From Hyalella azteca (Eukaryota; Arthropoda; Malacostraca; Amphipoda; Hyalellidae), in the NCBI RefSeq assembly GCF_000764305.2, contig NW_025935716.1, forward strand, positions 372,001 through 436,000: a stretch of DNA of 64,000 nucleotides, given 5' to 3'. Position numbers and translations under genes: made by a program. This document shows positions 1 to 12,000 of the stretch, one piece after another; position 1 is the stretch's first letter, and every line of letters starts with the position of its first letter. Under the pieces are notes generated by a model that was not told the DNA's origin, made no database searches, and was given only the letters and a program-made list of their open reading frames with translations.

Positions 1-86
1 GGAATAAACTCCGCAGTCGGCCTTGGTCACGCTCAGGATATCCAGAGCGACGTAGCCGAAGCGGTAGGTCGCTGTGGCTCGTGAGC
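1..86 (-). CDS. sls: sls exon A9 (partial): second half of first kettin-type Ig
   Basis: The exon is cut by the window edge. The acceptor (CTAG on the minus strand, CT at 87-88 on plus) follows a phase-1 intron, and the two bases GC complete the codon begun in exon 513..742. The translation reads RATATYRFGYVALDIL followed by SVTKADCGVYS. This is the C' to F strand part of an I-set Ig, with the D-x-G-x-Y signature and the FGYVALDIL strand typical of kettin repeats. Together with the upstream exon it makes a nearly complete Ig; the F-strand Cys and G strand lie beyond the edge. Confidence 0.85.
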
Positions 87-3000
87 CTAGACGAGAAAAT
101 AATTGAATTGCTCTGAGTTTGTAATGAAACAAACATCAATTATTTATATGTGGGACTCGCCATAAAGAGAGAAATTTTTAAATATGCTGAAGTAAATGGA
201 TCTTACAACACATTCCTAACTGAACAGTTTAAACGTCCGAATTTATGAACCAAATATCAATCACGATAACACTACGGTATATGACTATAGTTTTGTACAG
301 GTGCAAAGATCAATTATTTATTAGTGGGACTCGCCATAAAGAGAGAGAAATTTTTAAATATGCTGAAAGTAAATGGATCTTACAACATATTCCTAACTGA
401 ATAGTTGAAATGCCCAAATTTATGAACCAAATATCAATTCCAATAATACTACGTTATATGATTATAATTTTGCACAGCTGTAGAAGACTAAACAACTAAA
501 GGCCAAACTCACTGGCAGGAATAGGCTTGCCATCGACGAGCCAGGCCACCTGCAGAGTAGGATCTCCCACAGGAGTGAGCATGGCTTCGAAATGCGCTCG
601 GGTTCCTTCGACGATGTCGAGGTCCCGTAAGGGGTGAGTGAAGCGGGGGGGCTCTGTGGGACCCTCCTCCTCCTCGCTCCTCACTTGGTGATGCGCGCGC
701 TCGACGTGCCGTAAATAAATCACCTCGGGTTCGGGTTCTTTTCTGGGAATCGAAAATTTGATCTCAGCATCTCGTGGTTGCAAAAAAAGGGTGAGGTGGT
801 GAGGTTAGGTTTAGGTCGGGTTTTCGAAGCAAATTACACAAACTTGAAAATAGGTAATTTAAAAATTAATGGTTGCCTGTGAGCAGATGTCGCGGAGATC
901 AAGCTAGAGACGAGTAAGAGCCATGACTGTAATTGAATGACACTTTTACTATACTTCTCTATTTGATAGTTTGCAGCCGAAAACAGCGAGACATTTAGGA
1001 AATAAGATTCGAAAATATGGCTGAAAGCTTTGGGAGCATAACGTTATCAACAAAAGTTAGATCCACAAATGCTTTCCCTATTTCATGACGCATAATTTCC
1101 GAAGTTCGTTATGGAATTTCGATGCCAAATACGGTGCACAAAACTTGATCACTTTAATCATATCATAGAAATCACTGGGGGCAGTCGTGAAAATACACGA
1201 TGTGGTCGTTTAATCCGAAATAATCATTTTGACGACTTAAATAACTAACTCCTGTGGTGTCCTGTGCAGCTTTACTATTCTAAAATTTAGCATACATTAA
1301 AGGGCGATAATTCCACTTAAACATCATAAAAAATTATCCGCCCTTACTCAGGTTCGATGACCTTGACGGGCTTGGGGAAGTAGGGTCGTTGGGGCTGTTG
1401 CGGGGCTGCCTTCTCAGTGAGCACGTGGATACGAGCGCGCGTAGCTGTGCTACCGGCGGTGTTCTGCGCCGTGCACTGATACCAGCCTGAGTCCTGAGCC
1501 CCTGCGCTCAGCAGCTGCAGGGTCGAGGACCCGCCGTCCGTCAGGATCTGTCAGGATAAATTCAAGTTCAATTTTTAAAACTTATTTATTTTTATCACTT
1601 TAAAACTTATTTATCACTTGCCCCTCCAGTTATTGGAGGGGCAAGTGATATTAGCTTAAATTTGAACACAGGGTTCGATTTAAGGATATAATAAGTGAAA
1701 AACTTTAGTTATTGAAGAGGCAAGTGATATTGACTGAAAAGTGAACACAGGGTTCGATTTAAGGTTATAATAATGCAAAAACTTTTAGTTATTGAAGAGG
1801 CAAGTGATATTAGCTGAAAATTTAACACAGGGTTCGATTTAAGGTTATAATAATGCAAAAACTTTAGTTATTGAAGAGGCAAGTGATATTGACTGAAAAA
1901 CGAACACTGGGTTTGATTTAAGTTTATAATAATGCAACAACTTTAGTTATTGAAGGGGCAAGTGATATTAACTGAAAAATGAAGACAAGGTTCAATTTAA
2001 GGTTATAATAAGTGAAAAACTTTAGTTATTGAAGGGGCAAGTGATATTAAATGAAAAATGAACACTGGGTTTGATTTAAGTTTATAATAATGCAACAACT
2101 TTAGTTATTGAAGGGGTAAGTGAGATAAACTGAAAAATGAACACAGGGTTCGCGTCGTAGTGTGGCATTTGTGTCCAACAGTCATTATTACCAAGAACAG
2201 CTATTACATTTCTCACGATAGAAAATCAGGTACAACTGAAAAAATTTCATCAGTACTAATAAAATTTTGACTACCTTATTAGGGATTTTTCTCTTTTCGC
2301 GGAAAATTACAACCTAAATATCTGTAGCTTCACTTTAATTGATTAATTAATCAACAACAAACATTAATTAACAGTTAACCCACAATTAATTAACAGCACG
2401 ATAACCCACCTGGACGTTGGGAGAGGGCAGGATGCTAACGCCATCCTTCTGCCAGGACAGCTGGGGTATGGGGGTGCCCACCGCCCTCACCTGGAGCAAG
2501 AGGGTCTCCCCCTCGCTCACTTGCCCTTGCTGGAAACGCTCCACGAACTTCGGGGCAACTAACTGCTCCTTCTCCAGCACCGTCAGGTTGCACTGCGCGG
2601 CACATAGATACGGGGTATAAGATTAAGCAGGGAAATTAAGTTGGACTAAAACAATTCCTTCTATAGGAAATAAGGACTGCCCTGGTGATCTAAAGAAAAA
2701 ATGCTAATTATGCGAGAGGATATTAATGCATTATGTACCGTTCTCAGAAAAAATCTAATACGGATTGTTAACGCATAGTTACGCATTTTGTCCGTAAAAT
2801 ATATTCAGGTATTTATTAATACTTATATAAAAATTATTCTCGAAGTTATACTTATTCTCAAAATTTAAAAGATTTTCTCCTACTTCGAACACTTTACCGT
2901 CAAAAGTTACTGTTCTTATCTACACATTGACGTTAATCGTGAATCTCTCAGCATAACTACTAAATGGCGGTTTTCTTCTTTGTCGTCTCGACTCTTGTGG

Positions 3001-6000
3001 GGACATTAAAGTATAAATTGCTGTCGAAAATAAGTTCATGTATAACCGTGCATCGTCGGAGATGTTACACGGTCCATAGGCTTCATAATGGCAACGATAA
3101 TTTGCTGGAGAAAATCGACATCTGATCGTGAAAATCCCAACCTTGAAGCCATACACAAACCTGTCTTCAAGCGAGTATCCAAGATGAGATTAAAGCAAAA
3201 CTTGCACGGCTGACCTGGCAAGACGCTTCGCCACCCTTGTTGGCTGCGATGCACGTGAGTACGCCTGAGTCGTGCACGGAGGTGCCCTCGATCATGAGGG
3301 AGTGATTGCCTTGTTCGTTCACCAAGATCTTGTGGCGAGCGTCGTTAGTGATCACCTGGCCGTTCAATAGCCAAGTCACCTGCATGGGCATCAGACGATC
3401 GTGGCAAAAAATTAGGAAATTCATGCGATTAAGTACTTTTATTATCAGTCTGCTTATGAGGACTTATATTATCAGTCTGCTTATGAGTACTTATATTATC
3501 AGTCTGCTTATATCGCAAGTTTACAAGGAATTTAGAAGGAAAGAAAACGCCAAGCAAATTCACCATATCGATATTTAATACGTTCCGGAGTCCAGCTCCA
3601 TCATCAGTTCAACAATCTAGATTGTCGAACTTTGAAGTTACTTGGCGTTTTCTTTGATTTTAATTTCCTTGTAATTCATGCGATGAATTGGGCAGTGTAT
3701 GTTTTTAAGATAATTTACGAGATGAAGCACATGCCATCTTGATGAAGAAAGACATTGGGAATGTGCAGACACCATCAATGTTATTGTAAAGTTTAGTTGA
3801 CAGTGACATCAGAAAAAATATAACTCAGTACTCACTGCAGTGAAAGACAGAGATCGCATTTTCTCGTCGACGAAAACGTGAAGTTACGGACGAACAGACT
3901 GACAAACGGACGGACGGACATGGCGAGCACAATAGTGCATTTTTTCTATAAATGAGAAAATGCGCTAAAAAGCAAACCTTCTCATCGTAAAATTGAATAA
4001 AAACATTGTCACTGACCTCGGGGTATGGTTTGCCAGACACACGGCAGTCGAAGCGGACCATGCGGCCCTCCTGGATGGCCTGGTCGCCAGGTCCACGGAT
4101 GATCTTCGGCGCCATTGACTTGCCGGTCTCGTCGGTGTCGACGCTCTGAAGCTGTTGCTGCGTCTCGCTGTAGGAACACGTAATGTTGAATCGTGCTTTC
4201 ACTCAATGTAATTCACACGCGCTTCTATTAAAGTTTCCGTCTAGTCAATCATGAAAAATTTCGATTTTTCATGGGACATTCATTAGTTAACCTAAAATGT
4301 TCATCACTGTGTGATTTCGTTGATATACCTTTACACTAATTAACAACAATGAAAAAGATTTTGAGGATTTAGATTCGACACGAATATGATATTATGCGTT
4401 TTAAACGTTTTTGTCGTGAGCGAAGTTGGCATAAAACAGATTTTAACGGGTCAAGCAAATCGATCATAATAGAGAAAATTCAACCAAAAAATCTAATTTT
4501 GACTTGACTGTAAACTAAAGGCATTCGTTGCTGATATGAAAATTCATCTTCGTTCATGTTTAAATTACTTTAGATTGCAGAGGAATTTGATCTTTCTTTG
4601 GCCATGCTGAGAGTAAACACTAATAAACGCAAAAATTTTTGGTTTGGCCACCGAAATGAAATTGTTTTGAACACCGTGGGAGGACTTGGAACTCACATAG
4701 TTTCACTGCGGATTTCCTGAACGCCGTTGATGACGTCATCTGAACGAGGAACGCAGGCGAGTTGAGCAGAGGCAACTGTTGCTCCAGAAGGGTTCTCGGC
4801 CAGCATCGTGTAGTGGCCGTTATCACCAGGCTCGACGTTCCGCACGACAAGCATGAACTGGTTGCCGTTCTGGGACATCTGATATTTGTCGCTTTGTCGA
4901 AGTCGTTCGCCATTACGGAACCAAGTCACACGAGGGCTTGGATTACCATTAACAATGGCTGTGAAAGTTGCATTATTTCCTTGCGCCACCTTTGTAGCGC
5001 GTGGCTTCTGTTGCAGCTGCGGAGCCAGAGGAGCTCCTTGCACTGGAACATTGAAGTTCACGTCTTGTTCTCCAGCAGAGCGTTGGGTGATGGCACGACG
5101 AAACTCGACTTCGTTTACAAGTCGGTACTCGAAAGTGTCTACGCGGAACGACGCAAACTGACCGTTCTGCATCAAACTGTGCTGCTGCTGCACAGTCTGT
5201 TGCTGCTGGAAAGTCTGCTGCTGTTGCGTAGTTTGCTGCTGAATAAAAGTTTGTTTCGTTTGCTGCTGCTGCTGCTGCTGATGTTGGCGCTGCTGCTGCA
5301 TCATCATGGCCGCTGAAAAAGCAGGCAAAATTTTTGTGAATACGTAGTTACACAACAGCTGACGAAATAAGATACGTAACAAAAATGAGTCTGAGGACAC
5401 GGAAGTAACTCGATTGTAAACACACGAAGGGGAAACGGAGGAACTTTGTACCTTGCCTATGATAGACAGTAGAAATCAAAGTATAGCATTTCAAGTGATG
5501 AGAGCATCATGGCTAGTGCAGTTATTAACCTACCTATATAGGAGCGGTGTCGCGCGAAGAGAAAAACTAAGCTGGCCAAACCTACAGGCTGGATGTAGGT
5601 TGCAGAGGGCACTTTGCCATACTGGCTGGAAGTCGTGCAAGCGAGTAAGTGAGTGCCTCACCTTCTGGCTGGATGTAGACGGTGCAAATGGCCTCGCCGT
5701 ACTGGTTGGAAGCCGTGCAAGTGCCTGCCTCACCTTCTGGCTGGATGTAGACCTGTCTCTTATACACATCTAGATGTGTATAAGAGACAGNCAAATGGCT
5801 TCGCCGTACTGGTTGGAAGCCATGCAAGTGCCTGCCTCACCTTCTGGCTGGATGTAGACGGTGCAAATGGCTTCGCCGTACTGGTTGAAAGCCATGCAAG
5901 TGCCTGCCTCACCTTCTGGCTGGATGTAGACGGTGCAAATGGCTTCGCCGTACTGGTTGGAAGCCGTGCAAGTGTACTCCCCTTCGTCACCAGGCCCGAT

Positions 6001-9000
6001 GGTGGCGATACGCAGCGTGACTTCCCCGGTGTTGGGGTTGTGAGTCACCTGGAACACAAATGCAAAAGTTAAAAATCAAGCAAAAAATGAAGAGGTAAGT
6101 TATGAGCTCGAACAAATCGTGTTTAAAATATAATTATCAAGAAGAAATCTTCAATACATTCGGAGAAGCTTACGATTACATGGAAGTTTCTTCGATGCAT
6201 AAATCAATAAACAGATGTAATTTGCAGCATTAAATATTAGAACGAAGTAAAGAACAACTTGAGGAAAGGATTTTTTTGTAGATCAATAAACCTTAATTAC
6301 ATCAGTGGAGCTGGTCGCGAGTTATACATCGCATTCTTCCCATTATTATTTGCGAGGAGGAACGATCGAGGACTTTCTCAGTACACACACAGAAGAGAGG
6401 GAAATATGCAAATGATTTCGGTGTTGGTAAAAACACCGCTGTTTTTGCTAGTTTAAAATGACTCAATTTAGAAATGTACAAATTATTTGTTTCCAAACTG
6501 AAACAGACGTGTCCAATCATTTGCTATATTAATTTTTATGATAAAATTCAGAGTAGTGAGTGGCTAACGGTCTAATTAAATTTAAATTTTAATGAATAAA
6601 TAGAGTGAAAGAAATCGCGTAACAAAATAAATTAAAAATGCGATAATGCTTGGAGAGATTCATTTAGTTAAGATAGCCACTTCAGAGCAATTATCGTTCA
6701 AAACTGATTTTTCAGAAGATTTTACATTATATTCAATTTGTACAATATCAATATTGTATGCCGGATTCATCTTTTTATACTCCTTAGCAAAACCAAAGGA
6801 AATTAAGCCTAGCAATTTTTAATCCCAAAACAAAACAGAAATGACAACTTGCCTGATATTTGTTTCCCATCTGCAGCTGCGCGCCCTTGCGCATCCACGT
6901 GACGCTCGGCCGAGGGTTTCCCGTGATCTTGCCCTCGAACACCGCGTCGCCCCCCTGAGCGAAGCGCGCGTTGCGGAAGATCTGCTCGAACACAGGCGGT
7001 GACGCCCCGGCCGGTAGACCCATCCTGTCGGAGGGCAGAGCAGGCAGAGCAATGAACAGCTGGGGAATAGGAAGTGAATAGCTGGGGAATAGGGGAGTGA
7101 ACAGCAGGGGGTGACCAGGGGAGTGAACAGCAGAGTGAACTGAGGGTGACCATGGGCAGTGAACAGCTGGTGACCAGAGCAGTGAACAGCGGGGGAATAG
7201 GGGTAAACAGCAGGGGTCGACCAGGGTAGTGAACAGATGAGGAATAGGGGAGTGAACAGCAGGGAGTGGCCTGAACTGAACTGAGTGGCCTGAACTGAAC
7301 TGAGGGTGACCAGGGCAGTGAACAGCTGGGGATTATAGGGGGGTTAACAGCTGGGGGTGACCAGGGAGGGGAACTGAGGGAGACCAAGGCAGTGGACAGC
7401 GGGTAATCAGAGCAGTGAAAAGGGGGTGAAAATGCTTGAAGGTTGGTAATACTTTCGAAGGGCGTATAACACTAAATACCATCACTTTGCTTGTACCCAA
7501 CCTATTGAAAGTAACAGAAGGTGACGAGTGTGAAGGTGTATTGTATAACTTTGTCTACCATCGAAACGAATGCCCTACAAATCTTCAAGCAGCTAATTAT
7601 CCCCTACTAGGCACGATTGCAATACAGCACACAGCACCAGCGATTTAAAAGTTCCGAACTACAAGAACTATATACGAGGTCCCCCACCTCCTCCCATGTA
7701 CAACACGTACTAACCACGAACCCCACAAACACATACACACACCACAACCTCATGACCAACGGATAATCTGCTCTTAGTCGTCAGTCAGACTAGACCCATA
7801 CACCTACATTCAACCGCAATGCATCTTTCCGCTATGCATCTTAAGTAATGCGCTATGCATCTTTCATCTACTGCTGATTGTCTTTTCCAATTTATTATTG
7901 TCTTTTTCCATTAAAAACTTTAAATTGAATTTTTCTAATTGAATTTTGTCAATTTTTTTCTAATTGCCTTTTTTGTATTTTTTAATGTGTTTTCCATTTC
8001 TCCTTGTTGTTTCAGGTCACTCCGTGCCACCTCTCGTTCTCTTCAACACTTTCCAGGTGGCACCGCCACAACAGGTGTGTTATGTTAATGCTACCCTCTT
8101 AATGGACGTAGACTATCACAAATCGTGCGGGGTGGCAGTAACAGAGTACAAAAATACATAAAAAAATCTAAGTCAAGAGGCCCCCTCTAAACACTAATAA
8201 GAGTGAAGTAAATCAAGTAATCCAAATTCACTGAGGCAAATACAAATATGAAAGCCGAGTCTAACTCTTAAATATTCTAAGAATAACAAAACATCAGTAG
8301 TCTTGTCTAAAATTTAGAGGAAATCGAAAGATCAGCAAAACAGGAATTGTTTATCAAGGAAATGAATGAATTTTGAACTTGAAAAAATAAATTCAAATTT
8401 TGAACTCGAGAGTGCGATGGAGCATCTAGAAGAATGGAATCTCGAAAAATATATTTAAAAAAGTGCCCGAATGTTTGATAGAGTCAAACCCAATTTTAGG
8501 GGTGATAGGATAGAAAGTTTTTCTATTTGCAGGAAACAAAAATTGGGTAAACCTGTTCACATCTGAATAATTTGGCACTATAACAATCAGCGCATTTCTC
8601 AAACATTTTTAATAGTGTACCAGCAGTCAAAACTGAGCAAATATTGTCCTTTTGTAAGAAAATTGTTTAAAAATAATTTTTGTTGTTGGGATAATCCAAA
8701 GTTACTGGCTCTCTCAAAGACAGTTCGCATAACTTTTTTTAATTTCTTCCAAGCTCAAGATTATTAATCACATGCATGCTGTAATTCGCAAACTCTCAAT
8801 ACTATTTAGTATTTACTCAGACTTACTTCAAAGCAAATCCAAGTTAGCCGATATAATCAACAATCAACAATAGATAGTGCTAATGTACAAATCATCGATA
8901 TCATTATCAAAAGCATATCGTTTTCGAGCGACCAGGAGCACCTCTAACAATTATCTGACTGACAAGTGGACAATTGTGATGGCGCAATTTTCTCAATAGT

Positions 9001-12000
9001 TTTTCTTATTTAGAATAAGTTAAACTTCCAAATCGGAACTTCTCGCCAATTGAAACAAAGTGGTTATCTAGTATCGGGAACATAGCGTGAATAGAAGAAT
9101 GTGGTGCATAGAATATGTGCTTCGTCTAGAGACAACGCATCGCTGCCTAGAGGCTATTTATACGTCGAGCCACGACCTCTGCCAACACACATACTTCCTA
9201 GCAGAGCTGACTAGGAGCTCGCCCACGTACATCACGAACTAGGACGTGCAGATAACTAAAGAACTAGGATGTCCCAGCACAGATAACTAAAGAACTAGGA
9301 AGTCCCAGCACAGATAACTATAGAACTAAGATGTCCCAGCACAGATAATTATAGAACTAGGACGTCCCAGCACAGATAACTAAAGAACTAGGACGTCCCA
9401 GCACAGATAAATTCTCCTCAGTAACTTCCACGTCCTCGTGTTCCCCTCAGCAACTTCCACGTCCTCGTGTTCCCCTCAGCAACTTCCACGTCCTCTTGTT
9501 CCACCCAGCAACTTCCACGTCCCCGTGTTCCTCTCAGTAACTTCCACGTCCTCGTGTTCCCCTCAGAAACTTTAACGTCTTCGTGTTCCCTTATTCAGCA
9601 GCTTTCCAAGTAATCATGTTTCCTTAAGAAAATTTCCGCTTGCAGGATTAGTAACTATATAAAATGTAAAAACTCTTTGGTACATATCACTGAGCATTTG
9701 GAAAACCGATTGATACTTGTGTAATTTCATACACAGATAACTCATATTTTAAACAATGCACTGGCTCAAAGTGTTTTCATTTTTGATACATAAAAATATT
9801 CATGTCACTTCCCTAAATAAGGAATAGCACCGCAAGCTGTGATGCCATGCCAAGGGAGATAACATCGCAGCCAAGAAGTAGGTTATAGCAAAACCACCGA
9901 TGGAGTTCCCAGAACAGCCATCTTAAATGCTCTAGCCATTCTCCACAGAAAACAGGTCCAATTCTAACCTACACTACGGTTAAGGATGGCATTTAAGGTT
10001 AAGAAAGTGGTGCTACGATTAAGTTTATGGCATAGGTTAAGTTAACATCATGCGGGAGCAACCCCATGTCTATCGTGCAGTAAGCCAGAAAATTCGACCA
10101 CAAAACAGTGATGAAAATATTTTTATATATATTCAGTTATGGTTCTGAAACAGAATTGATAATCGGCAAAAAATTATATTGTTGGTCTTCATGAACCCGT
10201 GAAGAGTATTGGATACAGAGCAAACAGAGCGGTCGACTAACTATACATTTTTCGAATAATCGGTCATATAAATTGAAAAGCTGACCAAATTGATGCTTTT
10301 CAAGTGATTGCACCAATCATTTTTCTGTTAGAGCTAATTTGTGCTGTCATGATAGCGATTACTTACGAAAATGAAGTAAGAACCCGAATGAAACATCGGG
10401 CTAAATGCAAGAAAACTTTCAAGGTTAAAGGTTTTCCCGATATCAAAACAGGAACAAACTCAACATCAAAATTTAGGCAATCAAACAGTCTAATTCGGGG
10501 TGTGTAGGAGAGGCATTTCAAATAAAAATGAATAAAAATATTTACAGATTTCGCACGGTGTGAGGGGCGCTTTGATTCAAGAAAAAAATACTCCCTCCAT
10601 CGATGATTGAAGATGAAATACAAAGATTAAAGTCCCGGCACTCAACTTATCATAGAAATCAGAATAAACTAAAATTTGACACAAAAACTGTGGAGTAATA
10701 TTTTTCATGAATAACAAAAAATTAAATTATAGAATCACGAAAAATGACACCCACGGAACAAAAGGCTATGTTTAACTAGCTCATCACACTTTAAGAGATT
10801 AAGAAGAATAGAGGATAAAAAAAATCTGGATATCTGACTTCCAAATTATCCATCAGTTTCGTTCCCTTTAGTGAATAACATTCAGTAGTTCATTATCATC
10901 CTGTAAGAGGAAATTCGATCAAAAGCCCGCAAATCTCGAAGATTTTTCCTATTTTCCATGTGACACAGGAACGTTTCATGCTGGTAATTGACCGCTTTTA
11001 ATGAGAGGCATTCCTGACGCAAGTCTACACTTCCCTTCACAATTACCTTTGGGAAGACAAGAAAATTATATTACATCATCATTCATCCATTACTCCATGA
11101 ACAACAGGAGCGTGTATTACCTCATCACTCTACCAACCCACACCTCACACCATGAACAACAGGCGCGCTTATTACCTCATCACTCTACCAACCCACACCT
11201 CACACCATGAACAACAGAGGTCGTGTATTACCTCATCACTCTACCAACCCACACCTCACACCATGAACAACAGGCGCGCTTATTACCTCATCACTCTACC
11301 ATCACACGTATACTCACTGTACGACTTGGGTGGGCCCTTGAATCATTTGCGTGCCCTGGCGAACTGCACGAAAAAAGAAAGACATACAAAATTAGTTCGA
11401 TTTTCCGAAAATAATCATTGAAAAGTAGACAATTTATGAATGCCAACAGGAAAATGAATTAAACGCTAAGAATTTGATGTGGATGGATCATGATACCGCT
11501 GAATTCTTGGAAAAAAAACACACCGAAAAAAAACTAGCTTGTCTACTAAGTGTAAAAAATAAAAATGTCCCCTGGAAATTCTTCTTTCAATTCACGAAAC
11601 ATTTTTGGGACTGACAAATATTCAGTTTCCTGGTACCTCCATACACAAAAAAATAGAATATTTGCCAGCATCTCAAGAAAATGTTACTCTCAATGATCGG
11701 GAGTAAATCAGATTGTCAAAGTACATAAGCTATATATAAACACGTACATGCAAACAAAGAAAGCAAATTAAGGATAGATTGAAAAAATAGCAGCTGCTGC
11801 AACCCGACATCGAAGTCGAGAAAAATAAACTTATATAGGCAGTAAAAAAAGCAAGATAAACGAAAATATATCACTTAAAACCCATGAAATCTAAGAGCAA
11901 TATACCGCTATTCATACCGCGGGACAAAAATGTAATATATATCCTGATATCAAGTACTAGGAGAGCATATACAATGATACACATGTATTCGACTAAGCAA

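Noticed and set aside
4762..5316. 184-codon plus-strand open frame
   Set aside because: Antisense of the Gln-rich/Ig exon A3; Leu-rich from complementing Gln codons.
6809..7387. 192-codon minus-strand open frame overlapping sls exon A1
   Set aside because: It is in a different frame from the Ig and derives from the degenerate array upstream of the acceptor.
7964..8161. Plus-strand exon-like stretch after a pyrimidine tract and TTTCAG
   Set aside because: No partner exon, no recognisable product, and it lies in an sls intron on the opposite strand.
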